21,441 nt of DNA from assembly GCA_035640475.1 (NCBI GenBank), contig DASQWC010000115.1, positions 1-21,441 of the forward strand, given 5' to 3'. The position numbers were made by a program, and so were the translations under genes. The stretch is from DASQWC01 sp035640475 (lineage in GTDB: Bacteria > Actinomycetota > JAICYB01). The notes below the pieces were generated by a model. It was not told the DNA's origin. It made no database searches and saw nothing but the letters and a program-made list of their open reading frames with translations. Shown one piece after another: positions 6,931 through 14,733 of the stretch (its first letter is position 1; each line of letters opens with the position of its first letter).

Positions 6931-8042
6931 TGGCGATCCCGCTGCGCAGACGACGCGAAGCACTGCCGGCGGGAGCGGAACCGCCGCGCCGGCGCCGCCG
7001 GAGGATCACGCGGCCGGGCAAGCGATTCGCGGCCGTGTTCTCCGCGCTCGTGGTGGGGGCGGTGGCCGCCGCGGCGCTTGTGGCCGGCGGCGGCGCCGAG
7101 CCGAAGGCGTCGACCAACTCGTCGATGGAGTTCGCCACCGTGCGGCGCACCGACCTCGTGTCCGTGCGCACGTTCGACGGCGAGGTCGCGGCGCAGGACG
7201 GCCCCACCATCGGTGGCCGCCTCAACGGGACGATCACCTGGCTCCCCGAAGAAGGGACGACGGTAGAGCGCGGCAAACCGCTGTACGCCGTCGACGGGCT
7301 CCCCATTCTTCTTTTCTACGGATCGACACCTGCCTTCCGCGACTTCGGCGGCACGATCTCCGGCAACGACGTGAAGCAGCTCGAGGAGAACCTCGACGCG
7401 CTCGGCTTCGACCCGGGTGAGGTCGACACGACGTTCACGTCGACGACCGAATCGGCCGTCAAGGCATGGCAGGACTCGCTCGACCTTCCACAAAACGGCG
7501 TCGTGCAGCTCGGGCGCATCGTGTTCGCGCCCGGCGCGCTCACGATCGCCGAGCACCTCAAGACAGCGGGTGCCCAGGTGCACGACGGCGACGAGGTCTT
7601 GTCGACGACGTCGTCGCAGCGTGTGGTCAACGTCACGCTCGAGGACGCCGAAGACCTCAAGGCCGGTGACCAGGTGTCGATCGTCGGATCGGGAGCCGAG
7701 CGCGTGCCGGCGAAGGTGGCGTCCGTGGACACGCCGAGCAGCGGCGGGCTGGGCGGCGAGGAGTCCTCACCCACCGCGACCGTCGTGCCGGACGACCCGA
7801 ACGCATTGGGCGATCTCGAGGACGGCGCCGACGTCGACGTCGAGCTCGTCGAGGACGAGCGCAAGAACGTGCTCGTCGTTCCCGTGACGGCTTTGCTCGC
7901 CCGGCAGAGCGGCGGCTACGCCGTCGAGGTGAGACGCGGGAGCGGCACGAGCGTCGTCACCGTCGAGCCCGGCCTGTACGCCGACGACCTCGTCGAGGTG
8001 TCGGGCGACATCCGCGAGGGCGACGAGGTCGTCGTGCCGTGA
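6930..8042 (+). CDS. Membrane-fusion (HlyD/MacA-like) adaptor with peptidoglycan-binding domain
   Basis: The product has 370 residues. A very basic cytoplasmic N-terminus (RRRREALP, RRRRRRITR) precedes one membrane helix (about 33-52). The outer part has a barrel-sandwich half (TITWLPEEGTTVERGKPLYAVDG). A PG_binding_1-like domain follows (about 147-205: DVKQLEENLDALGFDPG, ESAVKAWQDSLDLPQNGVV). Then come beta-barrel segments and a C-terminal DLVEVSGDIREGDEVVVP typical of adaptor proteins. The peptidoglycan-binding domain sits where Gram-negative adaptors have their coiled-coil hairpin, so anchoring to the cell wall may replace contact with an outer-membrane channel. It starts at ATG within the preceding stop codon, and its own stop overlaps the ATPase start (GTGA), so coupled translation is likely. 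Confidence 0.9.
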   Translation: MAIPLRRRREALPAGAEPPRRRRRRITRPGKRFAAVFSALVVGAVAAAALVAGGGAEPKASTNSSMEFATVRRTDLVSVRTFDGEVAAQDGPTIGGRLNGTITWLPEEGTTVERGKPLYAVDGLPILLFYGSTPAFRDFGGTISGNDVKQLEENLDALGFDPGEVDTTFTSTTESAVKAWQDSLDLPQNGVVQLGRIVFAPGALTIAEHLKTAGAQVHDGDEVLSTTSSQRVVNVTLEDAEDLKAGDQVSIVGSGAERVPAKVASVDTPSSGGLGGEESSPTATVVPDDPNALGDLEDGADVDVELVEDERKNVLVVPVTALLARQSGGYAVEVRRGSGTSVVTVEPGLYADDLVEVSGDIREGDEVVVP

Positions 8043-8734
8043 CGGTCGCAGCGCCGGTTCGCACGGCTACGGTCCTGCGCCTGCGCGGGGCCACAAAGGA
8101 ATATCCCGGCCCGGTGCACGCGTTGCGCGGCATCGACCTCGACGTGCACGCGGGAGAGCTCGTCGCCGTCGTCGGACCGTCCGGATCGGGAAAGTCGACG
8201 CTCCTACACATCGCCGGCACGCTCGATCGCCCGACCACGGGCGAGGTGCACGTCGCCGGTCACAATGTCGCGACGCTGCGGGACGGCGAGCTCTCGGCCT
8301 TGCGCGCGCGGCACATCGGGTTCGTGTTCCAGCAGTTCTTTCTCATCGAGGCCGAGTCGGCGCTGGACAACGTGGCCGACGGCTTGCTCTACCGGGGTCT
8401 CACGCTCGAGCGCCGGCGCGAGCTTGCTCGCGCGGCGCTCGAGCGTGTGGGTCTGGCCGACCGCGTCGGGCATCGAGCGTCCAAGCTCTCGGGCGGCGAG
8501 CGCCAGCGCGTCGCGGTGGCGCGCGCGCTCGTCGGCGAGCCTGCATACGTGCTCGCCGACGAGCCCACGGGCAACCTCGACACGGCGTCCAGCGACGCAA
8601 TCGTCGAGCTCCTGGAGGAGCTCAACGATTCCGGCACGACGATCATCGTGATCACGCACAATCCGGACGTGGCCGCGCGCTTCCCACGCCGCGTCGGCAT
8701 CCGCGACGGTTTCATCGAGTACGACCAGTCGTGA
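8039..8734 (+). CDS. MacB/LolD-type ABC transporter ATP-binding protein
   Basis: The 231-residue ATPase shows Walker A (GPSGSGKST), Q-loop (FVFQQFFLI), signature (LSGGERQRVAVARAL), Walker B and D-loop (VLADEPTGNLD) and H-loop (IVITHNPDVA). The length and the EPTGNLD sequence fit the MacB/LolD/FtsE branch, which drives mechanotransmission rather than classical import. GTG 8039 overlaps the adaptor's stop codon, and the TGA at 8732-8734 overlaps GTG 8731 of the permease. The three proteins should form one complex in the cytoplasmic membrane, with this subunit supplying ATP hydrolysis. Confidence 0.96.
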   Translation: MTVAAPVRTATVLRLRGATKEYPGPVHALRGIDLDVHAGELVAVVGPSGSGKSTLLHIAGTLDRPTTGEVHVAGHNVATLRDGELSALRARHIGFVFQQFFLIEAESALDNVADGLLYRGLTLERRRELARAALERVGLADRVGHRASKLSGGERQRVAVARALVGEPAYVLADEPTGNLDTASSDAIVELLEELNDSGTTIIVITHNPDVAARFPRRVGIRDGFIEYDQS

Positions 8735-9930
8735 AGGCCGACCTTGCCCCGAGCCGTCTCACGTGGCGCGACGTCGTCCGGGTGGCCTCGATCGGCCTGC
8801 GCACGCGCAAGCTTCGCGCGGCCTTGTCCGCCGTCGGCATCACGATCGGCATCGCGTCGCTGGTGGCCGTGCTCGGCTTGTCGGAGTCGTCACGCTCGGC
8901 CCTCCTCGCGCAACTCGACCGGCTCGGCACGAACCTCATCCAGGTGCAAGCCGGCCAGGGCATCGGGCTGGGCTCCGGAGAGCTCCCGGGCACGGCCAAG
9001 GCGATGGTCGGACGCATCGACGGCGTCGATGCCGTGTCGGCCGTGTCCAATCTCGACGCCAACGTCTACCGGAACGATTACGTACCGACGACACGCTCGG
9101 GCGGCATCACCGTCAAGGCCGCCGACACCGATTTATTACGGACGCTGCAGGGCACCCTCGCGCACGGAACATTTCTCGACACGGCGACATCGCGCTATCC
9201 CGTCACCGTCCTCGGCGCCGTCGCCGCCGAACGCCTCGGCATTCGCGATCTGCGCAGCCGGCCGAAGGTATGGCTCGGCGGACGGTGGTTCACGGTCGCC
9301 GGCATCCTCGAGCCGCTCGCGTTGTCGGGGAGCATCGATCGAACGGCGCTCATCGGTTACGAAGCGGCGTCGACGTACATGAAACAGGATCCGGCCCCAT
9401 CGATCCTCTACGTCCGGACCGCGCCGGCGAAGGTCGACGCCGTGCTCGGTCTCATTCCCGCCACGACGAATCCCGAGAACCCGGACGAGGTCGAGGCGAG
9501 CCGGCCGTCCGACGCATTGGAAGCGCGCAACGCCGCCGACAACGCGTTCACATCGCTCTTCCTCGGTCTCGGCGCCGTCGCGCTGCTCGTCGGCGGCGTC
9601 GGCATCGCGAACGTCATGGTCATATCGGTCCTGGAACGGCGATCGGAGATCGGCCTGCGCCGCGCGCTCGGCGCGACGCGCCGTCACGTCGGGTTGCAGT
9701 TTCTCGGCGAAGCGCTCCTGCTGGCCGCGATCGGCGGCAGTGCCGGCGTGGCTCTCGGCTCCGGAGCGACGGCGGCGTACGCCGGCTACCGGGGCTGGGG
9801 CGTGCTCATCCCACCCGTTGCGCTGGGCGGAGGGATCGTCGCTGCGCTCGTCATCGGCGCAGTCGCCGGGCTCTACCCGGCGGCCCGCGCGTCGCGACTG
9901 TCACCGACCGAAGCCCTTCGGACGGCCTAG
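8731..9930 (+). CDS. MacB/FtsX-family ABC transporter permease
   Basis: The 399-residue protein has the MacB layout. A first membrane helix (about 31-52, ALSAVGITIGIASLVAVLGL) is followed by a large extracytoplasmic MacB_PCD region. A C-terminal FtsX domain has three helices, beginning FTSLFLGLGAVALLVGGVG, then the coupling motif ERRSEIGLRRALGATRRHV, ending AARASRLSPTEALRTA. The start codon is GTG 8731, inside the ATPase stop. It probably exports a peptide, lipid or antibiotic, or transmits conformational change to cell-wall partners. Codons 135-136 (9133-9138) are two consecutive TTA leucines, scarce elsewhere in this high-GC window. The stop codon overlaps that of the convergent cyclophilin gene within a CTAG. 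Confidence 0.95.
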   Translation: MKADLAPSRLTWRDVVRVASIGLRTRKLRAALSAVGITIGIASLVAVLGLSESSRSALLAQLDRLGTNLIQVQAGQGIGLGSGELPGTAKAMVGRIDGVDAVSAVSNLDANVYRNDYVPTTRSGGITVKAADTDLLRTLQGTLAHGTFLDTATSRYPVTVLGAVAAERLGIRDLRSRPKVWLGGRWFTVAGILEPLALSGSIDRTALIGYEAASTYMKQDPAPSILYVRTAPAKVDAVLGLIPATTNPENPDEVEASRPSDALEARNAADNAFTSLFLGLGAVALLVGGVGIANVMVISVLERRSEIGLRRALGATRRHVGLQFLGEALLLAAIGGSAGVALGSGATAAYAGYRGWGVLIPPVALGGGIVAALVIGAVAGLYPAARASRLSPTEALRTA

Positions 9931-10442
9931 GCCTCCTCGATCCGCACTTCCTCTAACACGACGTCGTCGTTCGGGCGGTCCGAGTGATCCGTCGCGACCT
10001 TTGAGATCGCATCGGCCACGTCCTGGCCCTCGACGACCTCTCCGAAGATCGTGTGCTTGCCGGTCAGGTGCGGCGTCGCGGCCACGGTGATGAAGAACTG
10101 CGATCCGTTGGTCCCCGGCCCGGCATTCGCCATAGCGAGGTACCCGGCCCGGTCGAAACGCGGGCCCGCGTCCACTTCGTCGCCGAACTTGTAGCCAGGC
10201 CCGCCGCGGCCGGTGCCTGTGGGGTCGCCGCCCTGGATCATGAAGTTCGGGATGACGCGGTGAAAGATCGTCCCGGCGTAGAGCGACTCGCCCTGCTTCT
10301 TCGCTCCGGACTGCGGATCGGTCCACTCTTTCGTGCCGGTCGCGAGGCCGACGAAGTTCGCGACGGTCTGCGGTGCCGTGTCGTTCAGCAAACGGACGCG
10401 TATATCACCTTTGTTGGTCACCAGCGTTGCGTAGGAAGCCAC
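9927..10442 (-). CDS. Cyclophilin-type peptidyl-prolyl cis-trans isomerase
   Basis: The 171-residue protein starts at GTG 10442 (MASYATLVTNKGDIRVRL), preceded by AAAGGA about 9 bases upstream. The cyclophilin fold is clear: TVANFVGLATG, FHRVIPNFMIQGGDPTGTG with the catalytic Arg and the Phe/Gln of the active site, AMANAGPGTNGSQFFIT, and HLTGKHTIFGEVVEG. There is no signal peptide, so it acts in the cytoplasm on proline isomerisation during protein folding. A longer upstream open frame on this strand exists but is composed of shadow sequence against the divergent gene. The stop overlaps that of the convergent permease. The start is 42 bases from the divergent swivel-domain gene. Confidence 0.96.
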   Translation of the reverse strand: MASYATLVTNKGDIRVRLLNDTAPQTVANFVGLATGTKEWTDPQSGAKKQGESLYAGTIFHRVIPNFMIQGGDPTGTGRGGPGYKFGDEVDAGPRFDRAGYLAMANAGPGTNGSQFFITVAATPHLTGKHTIFGEVVEGQDVADAISKVATDHSDRPNDDVVLEEVRIEEA

Positions 10443-10472
10443 GACGTGTCCTTTCTCTCGTTGACGACCCCC

Positions 10473-10478
10473 AATAAT
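10473..10478 (+). promoter_or_regulatory. Putative -10 box for the swivel-domain gene
   Basis: AATAAT ends exactly 6 bases before ATG 10485, in a 42-bp gap shared with the divergent cyclophilin gene. It deviates from TANNNT at the first base but is conspicuously AT-rich for this region. No Shine-Dalgarno precedes the ATG. Confidence 0.35.
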
Positions 10479-10484
10479 GCATCG

Positions 10485-12053
10485 ATGCCGTTCGAGCTGC
10501 GCTGGGACGACCCGGCCGACGCGACGTACGTGTGGAACCGCTACATGGGCGGGCCGGTCACGCGTTTCTACGAGGACGCCGTGGCCGCGATGTACGTGGC
10601 CAAGCGCCGCTGTTATGAGGAGACGGGCGTCCCGAACTCGCGCGGACACCTCTTCCGGGTCATCGACGGCTGGGTCTTCAATCGAGAGCCGGGCGATCTC
10701 ACCGGAGCGGACGAGCGCGCCGAAAGGTTCCGGAATGACGCTATGGCCGTCGAGGGCGACTACTACGAAGTGGTGCTTCGCCCCGAAGTCGTCGCGCTCG
10801 TCGAACGGCTGCGCAAGCATCCGAAACCGACGGCTCCCTATCCGGAGCTGATCACACACCTCGAGGAGTGCGTCCAAGCGCACGCGCGCGTCATGGGCGA
10901 CCTGCACTGGCGCATGACGTTCTCCTGGGAACGGCTCGACTGGCCGGCCACGTTCCACGAGCTCACCGGGGAGCCCGCCGGACAGGCATCGGTTCTTCTG
11001 AGCGGCGCGCGAACGGAGCTCTCGAAGGTCATCAAGCGTCTGTGCGCGCTCGCGGAGATCGCGCAATCGGATGAAGCCCTGCGGCACGCAGTCGAGACGC
11101 GCGACGTGCGTAAGCTCCGCGGCCATCCCGACAACGCAACCTTCCGGAAGTTCCGAACGTCCTTCCGCACGCTCCTGCGCCGCTACGGGCAGCGCACCGG
11201 TCAAGGCTGGGGCTCGGCGGCTCCCATGGGCGCGCCGACGTGGAACATGCGCCCGGACATCCCGCTCGGCATGATCGCGACGTACGCACGCTCGGACCTC
11301 TCGGCTTTCAAGACACGCGAGAAGGCGGCGGCCGACGAGCGTCAGCGGCTCCTTCAGCGCGTTCAGCGATCGATGCGCAACGATCCCGAGCGCCGGAGCC
11401 GTTTCGAGCGGGCACGGCGTCGAGCCATCCGTACCGCGCACGTCATGGAGGACCACAACCACTGGATGGACCAATGCTCGGCCGGCATCATGCGTGAAGC
11501 GCTCGATGTGGTCGGCAAGCGGCTCGTGCTCGACGGCCGCATCGACTCGGCCGACGACGCGATGCACGTGTCGCTCGACGAGCTGCGCACGCCTCCGGAC
11601 GACCTGCGCACAAGAATCTCCGATCGCGCAAGACGGTTCGCCGAACAGGAGACGTTCGATCCGCCGAAGAAGATCGGTAGCGGCGACGCACCCAAGCAGC
11701 CCTCACTCGAGGACGAGGGCCAGGGCCTCGACGGCAGCCTCCTGCGAGGCGTCGCCGCTTCGGCCGGCCGCTACACCGGACGCGCGCGTGTCTGGCCGAA
11801 GATCGTCGACACACCTGAGGTCGACGACGGCGACATCCTGGTCGCGCCGGACGCCGGGCCCGCCTGGACGCCCGTCTTCGCCGTCCTCGGCGCCCTCGTG
11901 CTCGACCGCGGCGCGAGCTTCCAGCACGCGGCGGTCGTCGCGCGCGAATACGGGATCCCGGCCGTCCTCGGCACCCAGGAAGCGACAACCGCAATCCGAG
12001 ACGGCCAAACGATCACGGTGGACGGGAACACCGGCGTCGTCGAGCTCGCTTAG
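10485..12053 (+). CDS. PEP-utilising-enzyme (phosphohistidine swivel-domain) protein without ATP-grasp domain
   Basis: The product has 522 residues. The C-terminal ~80 residues are a PEP-utilisers mobile domain: GVAASAGRYTGRARV, then DILVAPDAGPAWTPVF, then GASFQHAAVVAREYGIPAVLG with the phospho-accepting His481. The N-terminal ~430 residues (LRWDDPADATYVWNRYMGG onward) resemble the substrate-binding middle part of rifampicin phosphotransferase/PEP-synthase-like enzymes. The nucleotide-binding PPDK_N domain those enzymes carry is absent, and no partner gene is adjacent. Many relatives have Ser before the catalytic His; here it is Gln. It could transfer phosphate to a small molecule with a partner encoded elsewhere, or be a divergent enzyme. 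ATG 10485 is chosen because the conserved WDDP region begins there and an AATAAT box lies 6 bases before it. Confidence 0.85.
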   Translation: MPFELRWDDPADATYVWNRYMGGPVTRFYEDAVAAMYVAKRRCYEETGVPNSRGHLFRVIDGWVFNREPGDLTGADERAERFRNDAMAVEGDYYEVVLRPEVVALVERLRKHPKPTAPYPELITHLEECVQAHARVMGDLHWRMTFSWERLDWPATFHELTGEPAGQASVLLSGARTELSKVIKRLCALAEIAQSDEALRHAVETRDVRKLRGHPDNATFRKFRTSFRTLLRRYGQRTGQGWGSAAPMGAPTWNMRPDIPLGMIATYARSDLSAFKTREKAAADERQRLLQRVQRSMRNDPERRSRFERARRRAIRTAHVMEDHNHWMDQCSAGIMREALDVVGKRLVLDGRIDSADDAMHVSLDELRTPPDDLRTRISDRARRFAEQETFDPPKKIGSGDAPKQPSLEDEGQGLDGSLLRGVAASAGRYTGRARVWPKIVDTPEVDDGDILVAPDAGPAWTPVFAVLGALVLDRGASFQHAAVVAREYGIPAVLGTQEATTAIRDGQTITVDGNTGVVELA

Positions 12054-12421
12054 AGCTGCGCGACGAGCTTGCGGGGCGCGATCATCCGGTAGCTGTCGGT
12101 CACGAGCTGCTCGACCTCATCCCAGTCGAGGTACTCGAGATCCAGGCGCAGTCCGATCCATCCCTTGGCGCCGAGGTACGCCGGCACGTGAAACCGCTCC
12201 GGATCGGAACGAACGATCTCGTCGCGCATACCGGGCGGCGCCTTGCAGTTCAGCGCGACCATCTTGTCGCCGTGATGATCGTCGAGGTAGTACGCGACGG
12301 TTCTTCCGCGTACGTGGAACTTGATGTGTTGCCCTTGCTCTGAGGCGACGACCTCCGGCAGCCCCTGGCAGATGTCCACGAGATGCGCGCGCCGAGAGTG
12401 CTTTGACGTCGCGTCGGCCAC
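12050..12421 (-). CDS. MmcQ/YjbR-family protein
   Basis: The 123-residue protein has the YjbR (DUF419, CyaY-like fold) pattern: an N-terminal helix ending ICQGLPEV, then HIKFHVRGRTVAYYLDD, DKMVALNCKAPPGMRDEIV, an AYLGAKGWIGLRLD core and the C-terminal DWDEVEQLVTDSYRMIAPRKL. Members are small single-domain proteins proposed to bind DNA or ligands; the function is not established. The start is GTG 12421, which shares one base with the stop of the upstream aldo/keto reductase gene (TAGTG). The two are therefore probably translated from one message. Its stop overlaps the convergent swivel-domain gene by four bases. Confidence 0.88.
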   Translation of the reverse strand: MADATSKHSRRAHLVDICQGLPEVVASEQGQHIKFHVRGRTVAYYLDDHHGDKMVALNCKAPPGMRDEIVRSDPERFHVPAYLGAKGWIGLRLDLEYLDWDEVEQLVTDSYRMIAPRKLVAQL

Positions 12422-13278
12422 TACACCGGAATCGGAAAGATCGAGGCGAAGGACGACGACGACTCGATTACGCGCTCCCGGTCGTCCAAGCTCATCGGCT
12501 CGTACCGATCTGCTGCGTCCAGCGCCAAGCGCAGCACGCGTAGATCGCCGGGCGTGCAGATCCCGTGCACACTGGGCACCGAAAGCGTGAACGAGACGCC
12601 GCGCGCGACGCCGTCCGGCTCGTCGAAGGGCTCGTACCACGTCGTCGCGAAGCGCTCCCCGTCGGGCCACGGCTGCCGCGCGACCGACTTGATCGCCATG
12701 ACGCCGACGTCGCGTTCGGCACACAGCTCGAGCAGCGCCTCGGCGTCGCGCCGGTAGTCCGGATCCGACCACATGCGCGCGTTCACCGGGAACATCACCG
12801 TGTCGAGGTCCCAGCGGCGCAGAGCTTCGAGGTGCGCGGCCGGAGCGCCGTCGTTGTGACCGGTGATGCCGGCGAAGCGAACGATGCCTTCGTCGCGCGC
12901 GCGCAAGATCTCCTCGGCCGCTTGGACACGTTCTTCGAGCACGTCGAGATCGGTCACCGCGTGCAGCTGGTACAGGTCGAAGCGATCTGTGTGCAGCTTC
13001 CGAAGCGACTCCTCGAGCTGCGCGCGCACGCCCTCCGGATTGCGACGCGTCGTCTTGCAGGCAACGAACAAGTCGTCACGGACTGCCGGGATCAGCGGGC
13101 CGATGAGATCTTCGGCGGCCCCGTAGCGCGGGGCAATGTCGAGGTGATTGACGCCGCGGCTCAGCGCATCGGCGAACCCGACCTCCGCGTCTTCGGCCGT
13201 GCATTGCGCGAAGGCCGCACCGCCCAGGATCGCGACGGTCGATGAATGTTCGGTTCGCCCCAGTCGCCGCCGCTCCAC
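12421..13278 (-). CDS. Aldo/keto reductase
   Basis: The 285-residue product has the aldo/keto reductase catalytic tetrad in order: Asp47 and Tyr52 (HLDIAPRYGAAEDLIG), Lys75 (FVACKTTR) and His106 (DLYQLHAV). GITGH, VMFPVNARMW and GVMAIKS follow as later barrel strands. It should be a cytoplasmic NADPH-dependent oxidoreductase with a TIM barrel; its substrate is unknown. It is somewhat shorter than typical 310-330 residue members and lacks part of the usual C-terminal loop. GTG 13278 lies exactly 6 bases after a TAACAT box and has no Shine-Dalgarno. The YjbR gene is translationally coupled downstream. Confidence 0.94.
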   Translation of the reverse strand: MERRRLGRTEHSSTVAILGGAAFAQCTAEDAEVGFADALSRGVNHLDIAPRYGAAEDLIGPLIPAVRDDLFVACKTTRRNPEGVRAQLEESLRKLHTDRFDLYQLHAVTDLDVLEERVQAAEEILRARDEGIVRFAGITGHNDGAPAAHLEALRRWDLDTVMFPVNARMWSDPDYRRDAEALLELCAERDVGVMAIKSVARQPWPDGERFATTWYEPFDEPDGVARGVSFTLSVPSVHGICTPGDLRVLRLALDAADRYEPMSLDDRERVIESSSSFASIFPIPV

Positions 13279-13284
13279 GACTGC

Positions 13285-13290
13285 ATGTTA
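13285..13290 (-). promoter_or_regulatory. Putative -10 box (leaderless) for the aldo/keto reductase
   Basis: TAACAT on the minus strand ends 6 bases before GTG 13278, placing the transcript start on the start codon. It lies in the 66-bp gap shared with the divergent GH6 gene. No -35 box is clear. Confidence 0.45.
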
Positions 13291-13344
13291 CGCCGCTCTT
13301 TGGTGCGGGTACCCGACAATAGTTGCGAGACGCGAGGTATCTCC

Positions 13345-14733
13345 ATGCAAACAACGGCGAAGCTTTGCGTTGCGTTGGGGGTCATCGCCGCCGCCATCGG
13401 GCGCTTGGCCGTGGATGCGACGGCGGCCAACATGGACGTGGAGGCCGAGACCTTCAGTCTGCCGAGCAATTCCGGGCAGGTCTATGCGGACTCGGCCGCC
13501 AGCGGGGGCCAGGCCCTGCTGATCTGGAGCAACGCGACGGCCTCCAAGCAGGTGTCGACGCCGTCCTTCACGCAGCTCCAGGTTCGAGCGCGCGGCGATC
13601 AGTGCAAAGGCGCACCCAAGATGACCGTCGCGCTCAACGGCGCCGCAGTCATGACGAACAACGTCAAGGCCACATCGTGGACGACCTACTCCGTGACGCT
13701 GTCGCGGCCGGCCGGGCCGTACAACGTCGGGCTCTCATTCAGTAATGACCACGTATCCGGCGGCTGTGACCGCAACCTGCGCGTGGACAAAGTGACCTTC
13801 GTCAACTCGTCGACGTCCACACCGTCGCCCACCGTGACGCCGACACCGGCACCCACCCAGGCGCCGCCTCCGCCGCAGAGCTCCACGATGTACGTCGATC
13901 CCAATTCAAACGCCAAGCAGCAGGCCGACGCCTGGCGCTCGTCGCGTCCGGACGACGCGGCCCAGATGGACAAGATCGCCGGCCAGCCGCAAGCCTTCTG
14001 GTTCGGCGATTGGAGCGGTGACGTGCGCGCGTCCGTCAACAACGTGATGACGGCCGCCAACGGCAAGCTCGTGACGCTCGTGGCGTACAACATCCCGCAG
14101 CGCGACTGCGGCGGCTTCTCCGGCGGGGGCACGACGGCCGATGGGTACCGCTCGTGGATCCGTGCGTTCGCGGACGGCATCGGCTCCCGCCAGGCGATCG
14201 TCGTCATCGAGCCGGACGCGCTCGCGAACATGACGTGCCTGAGCGAAGCCGATCAGTCGACGCGTCTCAGCCTCCTGAGCGATGCGGTCAGCGTGCTGAA
14301 GAGCAAGCCGGCAACGTCCGCGTACCTCGATGCGGGCCACTCGGCTTGGCTGACACCCTCAGAGGCCGCGCGGCGGCTGAACATGGCCAACGTCTCGCAG
14401 GCCAACGGATTCTCGCTAAACGTCTCGAACTTCCGGACGACGTCCGAATCGGTGAACTATGGCAACCAGGTCTCCGCGCAGACGGGCGGCAAGCACTTCA
14501 TCGTCGACACGAGCCGCAACGGGCTCGGCCCGACTTCGGACAATCAGTGGTGCAACCCTCCGGGACGTGCGCTGGGCGATCGTCCGACGCTGACGACCGG
14601 ACAGCCGCTCGCCGACGCATATCTCTGGGTCAAACGACCGGGTGAGTCCGACGGCCAGTGCAACGGCGGTCCGCCGGCCGGTCAGTGGTGGGCCGACTAC
14701 GCGCTCGGCCTCGCGCAGCGCGCCGCGTACTAA
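13345..14733 (+). CDS. Secreted glycoside hydrolase family 6 enzyme (endoglucanase/cellobiohydrolase) with N-terminal carbohydrate-binding domain
   Basis: The product has 462 residues from ATG 13345, with GAGG 9-10 bases upstream. A signal peptide (TTAKLCVALGVIAAAIGRLA, ending near TAAN) leads to a beta-sandwich domain (about 31-155, EAETFSLPSNSGQVYADSAA to LRVDKVTFV), similar to calcium-dependent xylan-binding CBM60/CBM36-type modules. A Thr/Pro linker follows. The catalytic domain carries both GH6 signatures: VAYNIPQRDC and IVVIEPDALA, with catalytic acid Asp291. It also has YLDAGHSAW, FIVDTSRNGLGP and YLWVKRPGESDG. It should hydrolyse beta-1,4-glucan outside the cell by inversion. No sugar transporter or LacI regulator is adjacent. 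The stop overlaps the convergent typA stop. Confidence 0.95.
   Translation: MQTTAKLCVALGVIAAAIGRLAVDATAANMDVEAETFSLPSNSGQVYADSAASGGQALLIWSNATASKQVSTPSFTQLQVRARGDQCKGAPKMTVALNGAAVMTNNVKATSWTTYSVTLSRPAGPYNVGLSFSNDHVSGGCDRNLRVDKVTFVNSSTSTPSPTVTPTPAPTQAPPPPQSSTMYVDPNSNAKQQADAWRSSRPDDAAQMDKIAGQPQAFWFGDWSGDVRASVNNVMTAANGKLVTLVAYNIPQRDCGGFSGGGTTADGYRSWIRAFADGIGSRQAIVVIEPDALANMTCLSEADQSTRLSLLSDAVSVLKSKPATSAYLDAGHSAWLTPSEAARRLNMANVSQANGFSLNVSNFRTTSESVNYGNQVSAQTGGKHFIVDTSRNGLGPTSDNQWCNPPGRALGDRPTLTTGQPLADAYLWVKRPGESDGQCNGGPPAGQWWADYALGLAQRAAY

Noticed and set aside
10443..11567. Upstream extension of the cyclophilin frame on the minus strand
   Set aside because: It is antisense to the swivel-domain gene, has no recognisable domain, and the cyclophilin fold begins right after GTG 10442, which has a ribosome site.
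13306..13315. Palindrome CGGGTACCCG upstream of the GH6 gene as an operator
   Set aside because: A 10-bp GC-rich palindrome is likely by chance in this sequence, no regulator gene is adjacent, and it does not match a cellulose-repressor box I know.
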